A stretch of 47,982 bases of DNA. Source: Alphaproteobacteria bacterium. Lineage in GTDB: Bacteria > Pseudomonadota > Alphaproteobacteria > HIMB59. The position numbers were made by a program, and so were the translations under genes. This document shows, piece after piece, positions 27,464-37,029 of the stretch. Below the pieces are notes generated by a model, which did no database searches, had not been told where the DNA came from, and saw nothing but the letters and a program-made list of their open reading frames with translations. The stretch's first letter is position 1. The number at the start of each line of letters is the position of its first letter. Location of the stretch: positions 1-47,982 of the forward strand of contig JAQWMI010000038.1 in NCBI GenBank assembly GCA_029246865.1, read 5' to 3'.

Positions 27464-28566
27464 ATCAAACTACTTTGGTAAACTTTGAGTTGAGAGGAGC
27501 ACATTACATTTTTAGAGTAATTATCTAACACGAAATCTCTCGATGTGTTAGAAATGTTATTTCGATTATTTAAGGCGTAATATAGGGCTTGCTTAAAGGA
27601 CTCATAATTATTTATTTCATATAGAAGTTTGTTATCAAACTTTTCTAATTGCTCTTTTGTTCCACCACTGTTTGGAGCTATAACAGGAATTTTCATAGAT
27701 AAAGCTTCACAAATAGTTCTTCCGAAGCCTTCTGGCCTTATAGATGAATTCACAACTAAATCTGCGTCCATATATAATTCTTTAACATTTGTTGTTGGTT
27801 TCACAAAATTAATGCGATGACTGATTTCTAAATTTTTAATAGATCTATCTAAAGATTTTTCATATTTATTATTATGGTTACTTACTATAGTGACCATAAA
27901 ATTATACTTAGTATCATCAGCTAACCGATTAATGTAATTTATAAAAACATCATGCCCTTTCCAAGAGGAAATTCTAGAAGGATGCAGTATATTTAGATAT
28001 TCTCTAGCCTCATGATTATGTTTTTCTTCAGAATTGAAATAATCAGTATCTGTTCCTCGAGGAATAATTTCTATTCTTTTATTTTTTAAACTGAAATTTT
28101 TATAAAAATGGTTTGATACATAATGAGAATTAGCAAAGACCTTATCTCCTTTTAATAAAAAACTAATATAATATTTTTTAAGGAAATTTTTATACCTGTA
28201 TGTATTATGTAAGCTGGTAATAAGACTAATATTTCGCTTCTTAATCCAATTTGCTAGAAAAAAAGCTGGGGCCCTTGAAGATATATGTATCAAATTAATT
28301 TGATATCTATCTATCAATTCTCTAATAATTTTTTTAATCCTTTTTTGGTGTAATATATTTTTAAAATTTAAATTATCTAAATAATGAATATTAATATTTT
28401 TGTTGTCTAGCTTATTATTGGATTTTTGTGTCAGGACATAGTTTTCGATATTTTTATTTGTTAGGTATGAAGACATATCTCTAATGCCTGTTTCTACTCC
28501 CCCTATATCCATAGAAGGAATAATTTGTAAACATACTAATTTTTTAATAGATTTTATATGTGCCAA
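27460..28566 (-). CDS. Glycosyltransferase family 4 (GT-B, retaining)
   Basis: The 368-residue protein has the GT4 course: IIPSMDIGGVETGIRDM (N-terminal acceptor side), HISSRAPAFF, VFANSHYVSNHF, IPRGTDTDYF, and the donor-site EPEGFGR-like SIRPEGFGRTICEALSMKIPVIAPNSGG. The Glu of the E-x7-E motif is replaced at the first position (RPEGFGRTICE still supplies two Glu seven residues apart). It likely builds the LPS core or an O-chain. The start is a TTG at 28566; the only nearby ATG in frame (codon 19) would cut into the first Rossmann strand, so TTG is preferred. That start overlaps, head to head, the start of the hydrolase gene on the other strand. Confidence 0.85.
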   Translation of the reverse strand: MAHIKSIKKLVCLQIIPSMDIGGVETGIRDMSSYLTNKNIENYVLTQKSNNKLDNKNINIHYLDNLNFKNILHQKRIKKIIRELIDRYQINLIHISSRAPAFFLANWIKKRNISLITSLHNTYRYKNFLKKYYISFLLKGDKVFANSHYVSNHFYKNFSLKNKRIEIIPRGTDTDYFNSEEKHNHEAREYLNILHPSRISSWKGHDVFINYINRLADDTKYNFMVTIVSNHNNKYEKSLDRSIKNLEISHRINFVKPTTNVKELYMDADLVVNSSIRPEGFGRTICEALSMKIPVIAPNSGGTKEQLEKFDNKLLYEINNYESFKQALYYALNNRNNISNTSRDFVLDNYSKNVMCSSQLKVYQSSLI

Positions 28567-29285
28567 GGATTCATTTTTATAATTATAACAATAATAAAAT
28601 AGCCTATAGATTTAGCAAAAGAAGTAAAAAAACAATTGTTTTTATTCATGGGCTTCAATCCGACATGAATGGAACAAAAGCTTCTTTTTTTTATAATGTA
28701 GCTAGAAGGAAAAAATATTCATATTTAAGTATGGATTTAAGAGGTCATGGGCTTTCTAGTGGGGTATTTAATCAACTAAGCATGAAAGATTGGTATCAAG
28801 ATCTTGATGAGCTTATTAAATTTTTAAAAGTTAAACAAATAGTTATTGTTGGGAGTAGTATGGGGGGTTGGTTAGCTATAAATTATACATTATTAAATCC
28901 TTCTAAAATAATCAAACTCATAGGATTGGCACCAGCACCAGATTTTACAGAATTACTTTTGTGGAAAAATTTTAGTGACAGCATCAAGAAAAAAATAATG
29001 ACTAAAGGTGTGCATAAAAAAAGAATATCAAAAGAATTTGTATATGAGTATTCAAAAGTGCTCATAATGCGAAGTAGGCCCATGCTAACCAATAGAATTA
29101 AAAGTAAATATAATGGAGAAGCAATTTTTTTTCAGGGATCAAAAGATACGAGTGTTCCATATGATTATAACAATAGATTTTTAGATGGAGATCATTTTCA
29201 AAATCTCCGAATAAATATTATTAAAGATGCCGACCATAGTCTGTCTGACATAAAAACTTTAAAGATAATTGAAAAAGAATTTTAA
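28560..29285 (+). CDS. Alpha/beta hydrolase (ABHD10-like family)
   Basis: The 241-residue protein shows VFIHGLQSDMNGTKA (27-41), the SDMxGTKA mark of a hydrolase branch common in alphaproteobacteria and shared with mitochondrial ABHD10. The nucleophile is Ser100 in GSSMGG, and Asp196 (KDTSVPY) and His226 (DADHSL) complete the catalytic triad. It is an esterase or thioesterase-like enzyme; ABHD10 acts as a depalmitoylase and glucuronide esterase, but a bacterial substrate cannot be stated. The start is a GTG at 28560 within the 5' end of the divergent GT4 gene, without room for a separate promoter. Its stop shares a TTAA with gltB (29282-29285). Confidence 0.87.
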   Translation: MPRIHFYNYNNNKIAYRFSKRSKKTIVFIHGLQSDMNGTKASFFYNVARRKKYSYLSMDLRGHGLSSGVFNQLSMKDWYQDLDELIKFLKVKQIVIVGSSMGGWLAINYTLLNPSKIIKLIGLAPAPDFTELLLWKNFSDSIKKKIMTKGVHKKRISKEFVYEYSKVLIMRSRPMLTNRIKSKYNGEAIFFQGSKDTSVPYDYNNRFLDGDHFQNLRINIIKDADHSLSDIKTLKIIEKEF

Positions 29286-32200
29286 GCTATTTTATCTTTT
29301 GACTCGACAGAGAATAAAAGTTTTGATTTAACTTCATCAGGGACTATATGAATGAAATTAAGTACTTCACTTTGAAAGTTTTCTATAATGTTAAGGGCTT
29401 TGACAGAACATGTTTCTTTGTGAAATATTTTAAGCTGATCTAATAAATGCTGTTGCCAGTTATTGTCTAGAACACTATATAAGCCAACAGATTCTTTATT
29501 CACTAAATTGAATAAGTTTTTTTGTTTGGAATATACAAAAGCATATCCACCTGTCATACCAGCACCAAAATTATCACCTATATCACCAAGAATAATTGCA
29601 CTACCTCCAGTCATATACTCACATCCATTATAACCACAACCTTCAACAATTGCATCTGCCCCAGAATTTCTGACACAAAATCTATCGCCAGCTTGGCCAG
29701 CAGCATAAAGCTTTCCAGACGTTGCCCCATATAAAGTTACGTTACCAATTATTACGTTCTCATGACTAGGTTTATTGAATGAATTTCTTGGCTGAACCAC
29801 AATTGTTCCACCTGAGAGACCTTTTCCAACGTAATCATTTGAGTCTCCAAATACATTAATTTTCAAACCTTGAACTGCAAAAGCACCCAATGAATTTCCT
29901 GCAGATCCTCGTAATTTTAACGATACATGCCCTTCTGGAAGTTTATGCATACCATATTTTCTAGTTATGAAGGATGATATTTTGGTTCCAACAGTTCTAT
30001 GGGTGTTCCTAATATTATATGTAAGTTCAATTTTCTGCCCTTTTTCAATAAAGTCTTTGCCATCTTTTTGGAATTGATCATCAAGAGTTGGAGGCACTTC
30101 ATTTCTCTTCTTTTCTAAATGAAAATTAAGAGGTGTATCATTTTCAATTTTTGTAATAATAGGATTCAAATCTAAATTGTCCAAGTCACTAGACCCATGA
30201 TGGGCTTGATATAATAACTCTGTTTTACCTATAATGTCTTTCAAAGAGTTATATCCTAGACCAGCTAATATTTCTCTTACTTCTTCGGCTACAAATGAAA
30301 ATAAATTGATAACTTTTTCTGGTGTACCACCAAATTTTTTTCTTAAATCCTCGTCTTGTGTGCAAACACCAACTGGACAAGTATTTGAATGGCATTGCCT
30401 TACCATAATACAACCCATCGCAACTAAAGATGCTGTGCCTATTCCATATTCTTCTGCGCCTAAAATTGCAGCTATAACAATATCTCTTCCAGTCTTTATT
30501 CCACCATCAGTTCTAAGTGTAACTTTGTTTCTTAAACCATTAAGAGTTAGGATTTGGTGCACTTCACTTAATCCTAATTCCCAAGGTAGTCCTACGTGCT
30601 TAATACTAGACTGGGGACTAGCTCCAGTACCTCCAGAGTGACCAGAGATTAATATTGTATCTGCTTTTGCTTTTGCAACACCTGCAGCAACTGTCCCAAT
30701 ACCTGATTGAGCCACTAATTTTACACAAACTTTAGCTTCAGGATTTATTTGTTTTAAATCGTAGATTAATTGGGCTAGGTCTTCAATTGAATAAATATCA
30801 TGATGAGGTGGAGGACTAATTAAAGTAACACCAGTAGTGCTATTTCTTAATTTTGCAATAAGTTCACTGACTTTAAAACCTGGAAGTTGACCGCCTTCTC
30901 CAGGCTTTGCTCCTTGAGCTATTTTAATTTCAATCTCTGAACAACTATTGAGGTATTCAGCAGTAACACCAAATCTACCACTTGCAACTTGTTTAATCGC
31001 CGAATTAGCGTTATCACCATTTTCGTTTTGCGTAAATCTTGTAGAGTCCTCGCCACCTTCTCCTGAGTCTGACTTAGATCCAATTCTATTCATTGCAATA
31101 GCTAGTGTTTCATGCGCTTCGGGACTTAAAGCTCCTAATGAAATACCTGGTGAAACAAAACTTTTTCTTATCTTTGAAATACTTTCAACATCGTCAACTA
31201 TTATTGGTTTTTTTGAACTTTCTATCTTCAGTAGATCTCTAATATGAATTGGTTTTACGTTATAAATTCTTTCTACATATTTCTTGTATAGATTATAAGA
31301 GTCTCTTGTAACTGCTTCTTGGAGCATGTGAATAGATTGGCCTTCATAGGCATGTAGTTCTCCTTTGGCTCTAAACCTATACTCTCCACCAATATCTAGT
31401 ATTGTTTTAGAGGCCGAAAATGAGATTTGATGTTGTTTTCTCATTCTACCTTCTAGACCTTCAAGACCGATGCCGGATATTCTTGACGACATACCAGGAA
31501 AGAAACTTTCAACCATACTTCTACTTAAACCAATAATTTCAAAATTTCTACCACCTCTATAAGAACTAATTATTGAGATACCCATTTTACTTATGATTTT
31601 TTTTAAACCTTTTTCAATGGCTTTTTTAAAATTAGTAATAAGATTATCAAAAGACACCTTTCCATAAATTCCTTTTTCCAATCTCTCAAAAATTAAACTT
31701 TCTACAAGAGAGGCATTTACTGTAGTAGCTCCTACTCCAATTAAAACTGCAAAATAATGAACATCCAGACATTCTTTAGAAGATACGTTTAAAGATGTGA
31801 ATGTTCTTAACTGATTTTTTATTAAATAATTATGTACAGCGCTTGTAATTAGTATCATCGGAAGAGAAATTCTATTTTCGTTTATGTTTTTATCAGTAAG
31901 AATAATATGTTGTGATCCAGATCTAACTGCGGTTTCAGCTTCCGAGCAAATTCTTTGGATCTCTTGCAAAAAGTTTTTATCTAATTTTTTTTCATAAGTA
32001 CAATCTATTTCAGTTGTATTTTTTTCTAAATGTAATTTGAGAGAGTCCAACTCGTGATCTAGAAGAATTGGGCTTTCTAAAAGTACAAGATTTAATTGAT
32101 CTTCATTTGTATCAGCTATATTGCTTAAGTTACCTAATCTTGTTTTTAAACTCATAACAATTTTTTCTCTTAAACTATCAATTGGAGGATTAGTTACTTG

Positions 32201-33799
32201 AGCAAAGTTTTGTTTAAAAAATGTATGGAGACCCCTATAATTATCAGTTAAAACACTCAGAGGAGTATCATCACCCATTGAACCTAAAGCTTCTTGACCA
32301 GATATTGCCATAGGATCTAGAATCAAATCTAAAACTTCTATTGTATAATTAAAATACTTTGAAATTACTTTTGAATTTTCTAAATTATCATTATCAGGTT
32401 TTGTTGCGCTCTGTTCATCTAAAATCTCATCAAGGAGTTTTGTATTTTTATTCCATTCTACATAAGGATTTTGCTTAGCAAGTTGTTTTTTTAATTCATC
32501 ACTTTGATAGAATTTTTTTTCTTTATAATTAATTGCTATTAATTCGCCAGGTCCAACTCTGCCTTTTTTTAATATATTTTTATCGTCAACAATAACCATT
32601 CCCACTTCTGAACCTGAAATCAGTAAGTCATCGTCTGTTATTATGTATCTAAGTGGCCTCAATCCATTTCTATCCATTCCAGATATTATCCAATCGCCAA
32701 AATTAGCACAAACAGCTGCGGGTCCATCCCATGGTTCAATTACTGCATTACAATAAGCGTACATTTTTTTTAGTTCATCCGGCATATCATTATTATTTGA
32801 CCAAGATTCTGGAATAATCATTGATTTTGTCATTGGCAAACTTCTGTCGGTTTGTAGTAAAATTTCAAAGGCAGCATCCAGTGATGCTGAATCGGAAGCG
32901 TCTGAATCTAGAATAGGTTTGAGATCTTCAACCCTGTCGCCAAAGAAATCATCAGTAATTCTTGTTTCATGAGCTTTCATCCAATTAAGATTTCCTTTGA
33001 GAGTATTGATCTCTCCATTATGAGCAAGCACTCTAAAAGGTTGGGCTAGAGACCAAGTTGGAAATGTATTTGTAGAATATCTCTGATGATATACTGCAAA
33101 TTTAGATTTAAAGTCAGGGTCTAACAAGTCTGGGTAAAAAGACGATAACTGTTCTGCTAGAAACATGCCTTTATAAACAATAACTTCTGAGGAGAGAGAA
33201 CATATGTAAAAGTTACTAATATTGAGACTCTTAATTTTATTTTCAATTCTTCTTCTTGTTAAATAAAGAGTCTTTTCTATGTTTGCATTTTTTTCTTTTG
33301 GTGAAAAAATTAATTGCTCAATTTCAGGTCTAGTATAATTTGCTTTTTCACCAATAATAGAGGAATTCACCGGTACTTGCCTCCAGCCAAAAAGATTCAT
33401 TCCAGATTTAATGACCTCATACTCCATAATTGCTCGACATTTTTCTTGTGCATTGAAGTCTTCTTTAGGGAGAAATACCATAGCTACGCCAATAACATTA
33501 TCATCATTGGCCTTATGACCAGTTTTAGAGATTTGTTTTTTAAAAAATGAATTTGATACTTCCAACATGATACCAGCACCATCGCCAGTTTTTCCATCAG
33601 CATCAACAGCCCCTCTATGAAAAACAGCTTTTAGAGCTTCTATGCCTTTTTCAACAATATCTCTTCTTGATTCACCTTTTATGGAAGCAACAAGCCCAAC
33701 ACCACAATTGTCATGTTCTTGGTTTTCTGAATATACGCCAGCGTCCTTTAAAATTTTCTTATTTTTTAAATATAAATCTAGTGAAGTATTTTTTTTCAT
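29282..33799 (-). CDS. gltB: Glutamate synthase (NADPH) large subunit
   Basis: The 1505-residue protein begins with a 31-residue propeptide before the catalytic Cys32 of the N-terminal amidotransferase domain (EHDNCGVGLVAS). It then has the central domain, the FMN-binding synthase domain (PPPHHDIYSIEDLAQLIYDL; SGHSGGTGASP) and the 3Fe-4S cysteines in GCIMVRQCHSNTCPVGVC. The C-terminal beta-helix repeats (GGSAIILGDIGDNFGAGMTGG) follow. It makes two glutamates from glutamine and 2-oxoglutarate, the main ammonia assimilation route with glutamine synthetase. Its start overlaps the gltD stop in an ATGA. Confidence 0.98.
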   Translation of the reverse strand: MKKNTSLDLYLKNKKILKDAGVYSENQEHDNCGVGLVASIKGESRRDIVEKGIEALKAVFHRGAVDADGKTGDGAGIMLEVSNSFFKKQISKTGHKANDDNVIGVAMVFLPKEDFNAQEKCRAIMEYEVIKSGMNLFGWRQVPVNSSIIGEKANYTRPEIEQLIFSPKEKNANIEKTLYLTRRRIENKIKSLNISNFYICSLSSEVIVYKGMFLAEQLSSFYPDLLDPDFKSKFAVYHQRYSTNTFPTWSLAQPFRVLAHNGEINTLKGNLNWMKAHETRITDDFFGDRVEDLKPILDSDASDSASLDAAFEILLQTDRSLPMTKSMIIPESWSNNNDMPDELKKMYAYCNAVIEPWDGPAAVCANFGDWIISGMDRNGLRPLRYIITDDDLLISGSEVGMVIVDDKNILKKGRVGPGELIAINYKEKKFYQSDELKKQLAKQNPYVEWNKNTKLLDEILDEQSATKPDNDNLENSKVISKYFNYTIEVLDLILDPMAISGQEALGSMGDDTPLSVLTDNYRGLHTFFKQNFAQVTNPPIDSLREKIVMSLKTRLGNLSNIADTNEDQLNLVLLESPILLDHELDSLKLHLEKNTTEIDCTYEKKLDKNFLQEIQRICSEAETAVRSGSQHIILTDKNINENRISLPMILITSAVHNYLIKNQLRTFTSLNVSSKECLDVHYFAVLIGVGATTVNASLVESLIFERLEKGIYGKVSFDNLITNFKKAIEKGLKKIISKMGISIISSYRGGRNFEIIGLSRSMVESFFPGMSSRISGIGLEGLEGRMRKQHQISFSASKTILDIGGEYRFRAKGELHAYEGQSIHMLQEAVTRDSYNLYKKYVERIYNVKPIHIRDLLKIESSKKPIIVDDVESISKIRKSFVSPGISLGALSPEAHETLAIAMNRIGSKSDSGEGGEDSTRFTQNENGDNANSAIKQVASGRFGVTAEYLNSCSEIEIKIAQGAKPGEGGQLPGFKVSELIAKLRNSTTGVTLISPPPHHDIYSIEDLAQLIYDLKQINPEAKVCVKLVAQSGIGTVAAGVAKAKADTILISGHSGGTGASPQSSIKHVGLPWELGLSEVHQILTLNGLRNKVTLRTDGGIKTGRDIVIAAILGAEEYGIGTASLVAMGCIMVRQCHSNTCPVGVCTQDEDLRKKFGGTPEKVINLFSFVAEEVREILAGLGYNSLKDIIGKTELLYQAHHGSSDLDNLDLNPIITKIENDTPLNFHLEKKRNEVPPTLDDQFQKDGKDFIEKGQKIELTYNIRNTHRTVGTKISSFITRKYGMHKLPEGHVSLKLRGSAGNSLGAFAVQGLKINVFGDSNDYVGKGLSGGTIVVQPRNSFNKPSHENVIIGNVTLYGATSGKLYAAGQAGDRFCVRNSGADAIVEGCGYNGCEYMTGGSAIILGDIGDNFGAGMTGGYAFVYSKQKNLFNLVNKESVGLYSVLDNNWQQHLLDQLKIFHKETCSVKALNIIENFQSEVLNFIHIVPDEVKSKLLFSVESKDKIA

Positions 33800-35208
33800 G
33801 ACGCTTTTTTAATTTTCTTATTTTCAAGATAATGTTGGATAGTTTTTGCAACTTCTCTACCATCATGAATTGCCCAGACTACAAGTGATGCTCCACGAAC
33901 AATATCACCAGCAGCGAATACTTTAGGATTACTTGTTTGGAACTTATTAAAATCAACTTTAATGGTGCCCCATCCTGTTAGATTTAAATTGGTGTTAAAT
34001 TTTTCATTAATATTCTCTGGCTGAAAACCTAAGGCCTCAATTATTAAATCAGAATTTAATGTTTCTTTTATATCTGTATCTACAGGGGATCTTCTGCCAC
34101 TTTCATCAACTTCTCCCAACTCAGCAATCTTATAAACTAAACTAGATGCTATATCATTTTGTTGAATAATTTCAGACGGAACAGAGAGCCATTTAAAGTT
34201 AACACCTTCTTGTTCCGCATTCTCAACTTCTCTCGCAGATCCCGGCATATTTTCTTTATTTCTTCTATAAAGGCATATTACATCTGAAGCTTTCTGTCTT
34301 ACAGCAGTTCTAACACAATCCATTGCAGTATCTCCGCCTCCAATAACAATAACTTTTTTATTTTTTGCATTTAAATTTAGGTTTGAAGAAGGAGTATCTC
34401 CAAGTCCTACTCTATTACTTTCAATAAGATAGTCTAGAGCAGGTACAGAGTTATTAACTTTTTTTGTATTAAGATCAAGAGACCTTGCTTTATAGACACC
34501 AGTTGAAATTAAAATAGCATCAAAATTTTTTTCCAGATCATCAAAAGTAATGTCTTTTCCTACTTCACAATTTGTATGAAAAATCACGCCACTTTCTTTC
34601 AACCATTCATGTCTTCTTATAACAACTGATTTGTCTAATTTAAAATTTGGGATACCATAAATCATCAGCCCTCCAATACGGTCGTTTTTTTCAAACACTT
34701 CAACATCATATCCATATTCAATTAAATATGTTGCCGCGGCTAGACCTGCAGGGCCAGAACCGATAATAGCAACTTTTTGATTTTGTTTTTTACTTGAGAC
34801 AATAGGTTTGATCCAACCTTTTTCCCATGCTGTTTCTGTAATGTGTTTTTCTAAGCTGCCAATTGTAATAGATCCAAAACCTGCCTTTTCAACAACGCAA
34901 TTTCCTTCACATAATCTATCTTGAGGACAGACCCTACCGCAGACTTCTGGAAATGCATTTGTTGATGACGATATTTCGTAGGCTTCTTCAAGTCTATCTT
35001 CAGCAATATATTTTAACCAATCAGGTATATTGTTATTTAATGGACAGTGAATCTGACAATAAGGTATTCCACACTGAGAACATCTCGAAGCTTGGTCTAT
35101 AGATTGATCATTACTAAAGCTATTATAAATTTCTTGGAAGTCTTTAATTCTTTTTTCTGAGACAGTTTTAGATGGCCCAACTTGTTTTTTTTTAAAGAAT
35201 TCTAACAT
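33796..35208 (-). CDS. gltD: Glutamate synthase (NADPH) small subunit
   Basis: The 470-residue protein has the N-terminal Cys clusters that hold two 4Fe-4S centres (CSQCGIPYCQIHCP and CGRVCPQDRLCEGNC), an FAD-binding motif VAIIGSGPAGLAAATYL and an NADPH motif VIVIGGGDTAMDCVRTA. It feeds electrons from NADPH to GltB. Gene order is gltD then gltB, the reverse of E. coli gltBD. The two overlap by four bases. The 95-bp gap to the divergent uppP gene must hold the promoter; no convincing one stands out. Confidence 0.97.
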   Translation of the reverse strand: MLEFFKKKQVGPSKTVSEKRIKDFQEIYNSFSNDQSIDQASRCSQCGIPYCQIHCPLNNNIPDWLKYIAEDRLEEAYEISSSTNAFPEVCGRVCPQDRLCEGNCVVEKAGFGSITIGSLEKHITETAWEKGWIKPIVSSKKQNQKVAIIGSGPAGLAAATYLIEYGYDVEVFEKNDRIGGLMIYGIPNFKLDKSVVIRRHEWLKESGVIFHTNCEVGKDITFDDLEKNFDAILISTGVYKARSLDLNTKKVNNSVPALDYLIESNRVGLGDTPSSNLNLNAKNKKVIVIGGGDTAMDCVRTAVRQKASDVICLYRRNKENMPGSAREVENAEQEGVNFKWLSVPSEIIQQNDIASSLVYKIAELGEVDESGRRSPVDTDIKETLNSDLIIEALGFQPENINEKFNTNLNLTGWGTIKVDFNKFQTSNPKVFAAGDIVRGASLVVWAIHDGREVAKTIQHYLENKKIKKAS

Positions 35209-35303
35209 TGTAATATTTTATTACTATTTACCTATATTATTTAAACGGAATAGTTTTATATTGTAAATGATAAACAAAGTAAAAAAAAAATATGTAATAT
35301 TTT

Positions 35304-36065
35304 ATGACAGATTACTCATATTCGTTCATTTTACTGTATTCTTTGGTGCAAGGAATAACAGAATTTATACCAGTTAGCTCAAGTGGGCACCTAAATATCA
35401 TCGAAAGTTTGTATAATGATAGCCAAAGCAGGAATCTCCTATACGAAACAACAGCTCATTTTTCATCGCTATTAGCCTTAATTACATATTTATATAAGAA
35501 TAACTCGGATAGTCTTAAAAAACTATTTTCAAATAATTTTAAGTTGGTAGCGATCTCTATGATACCTGCATTAGCCATGGGACTTATTATAAAAATCCTA
35601 AATTTAAATTTTTTGTCATTACATATGATTGCCTACACATCCATTATTGGCGCAGTTATGTTACTGATAGTCATTAAGTTTAAAAAAATTCGCATAAAAA
35701 CTAGATCTTTAAAGATAGATTTTTTTATTGCAGGCTTATTTCAATGTCTTGCCTTTTTACCTGGTTTTAGTAGATCTGGAAGTTGTATCACGGCGTTTCT
35801 GTTATTAGATAAAAAAAGAGAACAGGCAATTAAAAATAGTTTGTTGATGAGCTTTCCAATCATACTAATTTCTTTTCTAAGTAACGCTAAGGAATTAAAT
35901 TTAATTAGCTTAGATATTAATTTATTAATTATCTTTATAATTACATTTATATCTGCTTACTTAACTTTATTATTTTTTATTAAATATATTAATCGAATTG
36001 GCTTTATGCCCTATGTAATTTATAGAATTTTATTAGGGTCGATCCTTCTGATTTATTTTTCTTAA
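35304..36065 (+). CDS. uppP: Undecaprenyl-diphosphatase
   Basis: The 253-residue membrane protein carries the two UppP (BacA) signatures: EFIPVSSSGHL (20-30) and PGFSRSGS (153-160). About seven to eight hydrophobic segments fit the polytopic fold. It recycles undecaprenyl pyrophosphate to the monophosphate lipid carrier for peptidoglycan and glycan synthesis. It is slightly shorter than E. coli UppP (273). It shares a TTAA stop overlap with the convergent NDUFA9-like gene. Confidence 0.95.
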   Translation: MTDYSYSFILLYSLVQGITEFIPVSSSGHLNIIESLYNDSQSRNLLYETTAHFSSLLALITYLYKNNSDSLKKLFSNNFKLVAISMIPALAMGLIIKILNLNFLSLHMIAYTSIIGAVMLLIVIKFKKIRIKTRSLKIDFFIAGLFQCLAFLPGFSRSGSCITAFLLLDKKREQAIKNSLLMSFPIILISFLSNAKELNLISLDINLLIIFIITFISAYLTLLFFIKYINRIGFMPYVIYRILLGSILLIYFS

Positions 36066-36994
36066 ACTTTATCAATAAATTTTTTTAAATAATTTGAAGC
36101 GACTAATTTCATTGATGAAAGTTCTCTACCTAAAGAGGCTTTAATGAATTTATCTGCACCTGGAGATATGCTATCATGAGACAAAGATAGAAACTGATCA
36201 TATGTAAAAGGAGGGTTAGGAAGTGCGCCCATAAGCCTTCCTTGTAATGAGGCAAAAAAATCAGGAATATTAATAAAACGCTTTTTCTTTTTAACAATTT
36301 CAAAAATCATTTCTAGAATTTCTTTGAATGAATAAATATTAGGTCCAACAGCGTCAATAGATTTATTTAAAAAATTATTATCATCTGAATCTATAATTTT
36401 AGATATGAAAGAAGTTAAATCATCAAGATAAATTGGCTGAAATTTCGTATTACCTTTTTTGTATAACGGTAAAAAAGGTAAAAATTTCGTCATGTAACCA
36501 AATTGATTAAGAAAATTATCCTCCTCACCAAATACAATACTTGGTTTAATAATTGAGTAATTATTATGATTGGTCTCTATATAATGTTCACCCAATGCTT
36601 TGGAATACAAATAAGAGGATTTTGTTTCAGTTGTACTCCCTAAACTCGAAATATGTATGAACCTTTTATTATATTTAGTAGTTATATCAGAGATCACTTT
36701 TGGGACATGGTAATGAATTGTATCAAAAGACCTGTTTGGCTTTTCAAATAATATACCTAAGAGATTTACAATAATGTCTGCTTCTTTTATATCCGCTTCG
36801 ATTGAATAAAGGCTGGACACATCAAAGGGTATTATGTTGATTTGACCTATATCACCAGAAAGTATATTTCTTTTTACTTTATCAGTGTTTCTAACAGGAC
36901 TTGTGATGTGGTGACCTTTAGATAAAAGCTTTTTAGTTAAACTTCTTCCAATAAAACCAGTGGATCCAAGTATTAATATATTTTTGTTTTTCAT
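36062..36994 (-). CDS. NAD(P)-binding atypical SDR, complex I NDUFA9-like family
   Basis: I start the protein at the ATG at 36994 (310 residues), because the Rossmann strand MKNKNILILGSTGFIG begins there; an upstream reading adds ten residues before it. GSTGFIG (10-16) binds the dinucleotide, and FIHISSLGSTTETKSSYLYSKALGE contains the YxxxK pair. IKPSIVFGEEDNFLNQF and the length fit the NDUFA9-like atypical SDR group, which in alphaproteobacteria often sits beside uppP. In mitochondria NDUFA9 is an accessory subunit of complex I; in bacteria the role is unproven. The gene diverges from rnd with a 35-bp gap. Confidence 0.82.
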   Translation of the reverse strand: MKNKNILILGSTGFIGRSLTKKLLSKGHHITSPVRNTDKVKRNILSGDIGQINIIPFDVSSLYSIEADIKEADIIVNLLGILFEKPNRSFDTIHYHVPKVISDITTKYNKRFIHISSLGSTTETKSSYLYSKALGEHYIETNHNNYSIIKPSIVFGEEDNFLNQFGYMTKFLPFLPLYKKGNTKFQPIYLDDLTSFISKIIDSDDNNFLNKSIDAVGPNIYSFKEILEMIFEIVKKKKRFINIPDFFASLQGRLMGALPNPPFTYDQFLSLSHDSISPGADKFIKASLGRELSSMKLVASNYLKKFIDKV

Positions 36995-37029
36995 TATACT
37001 TTCTATCTTATATAAATATAACACTTATA

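Noticed and set aside
30234-31247. Open frames of 135 and 99 codons antisense to gltB
   Set aside because: They lie wholly within the well-conserved FMN/central region of gltB, show no family motif and have no ribosome-binding site.
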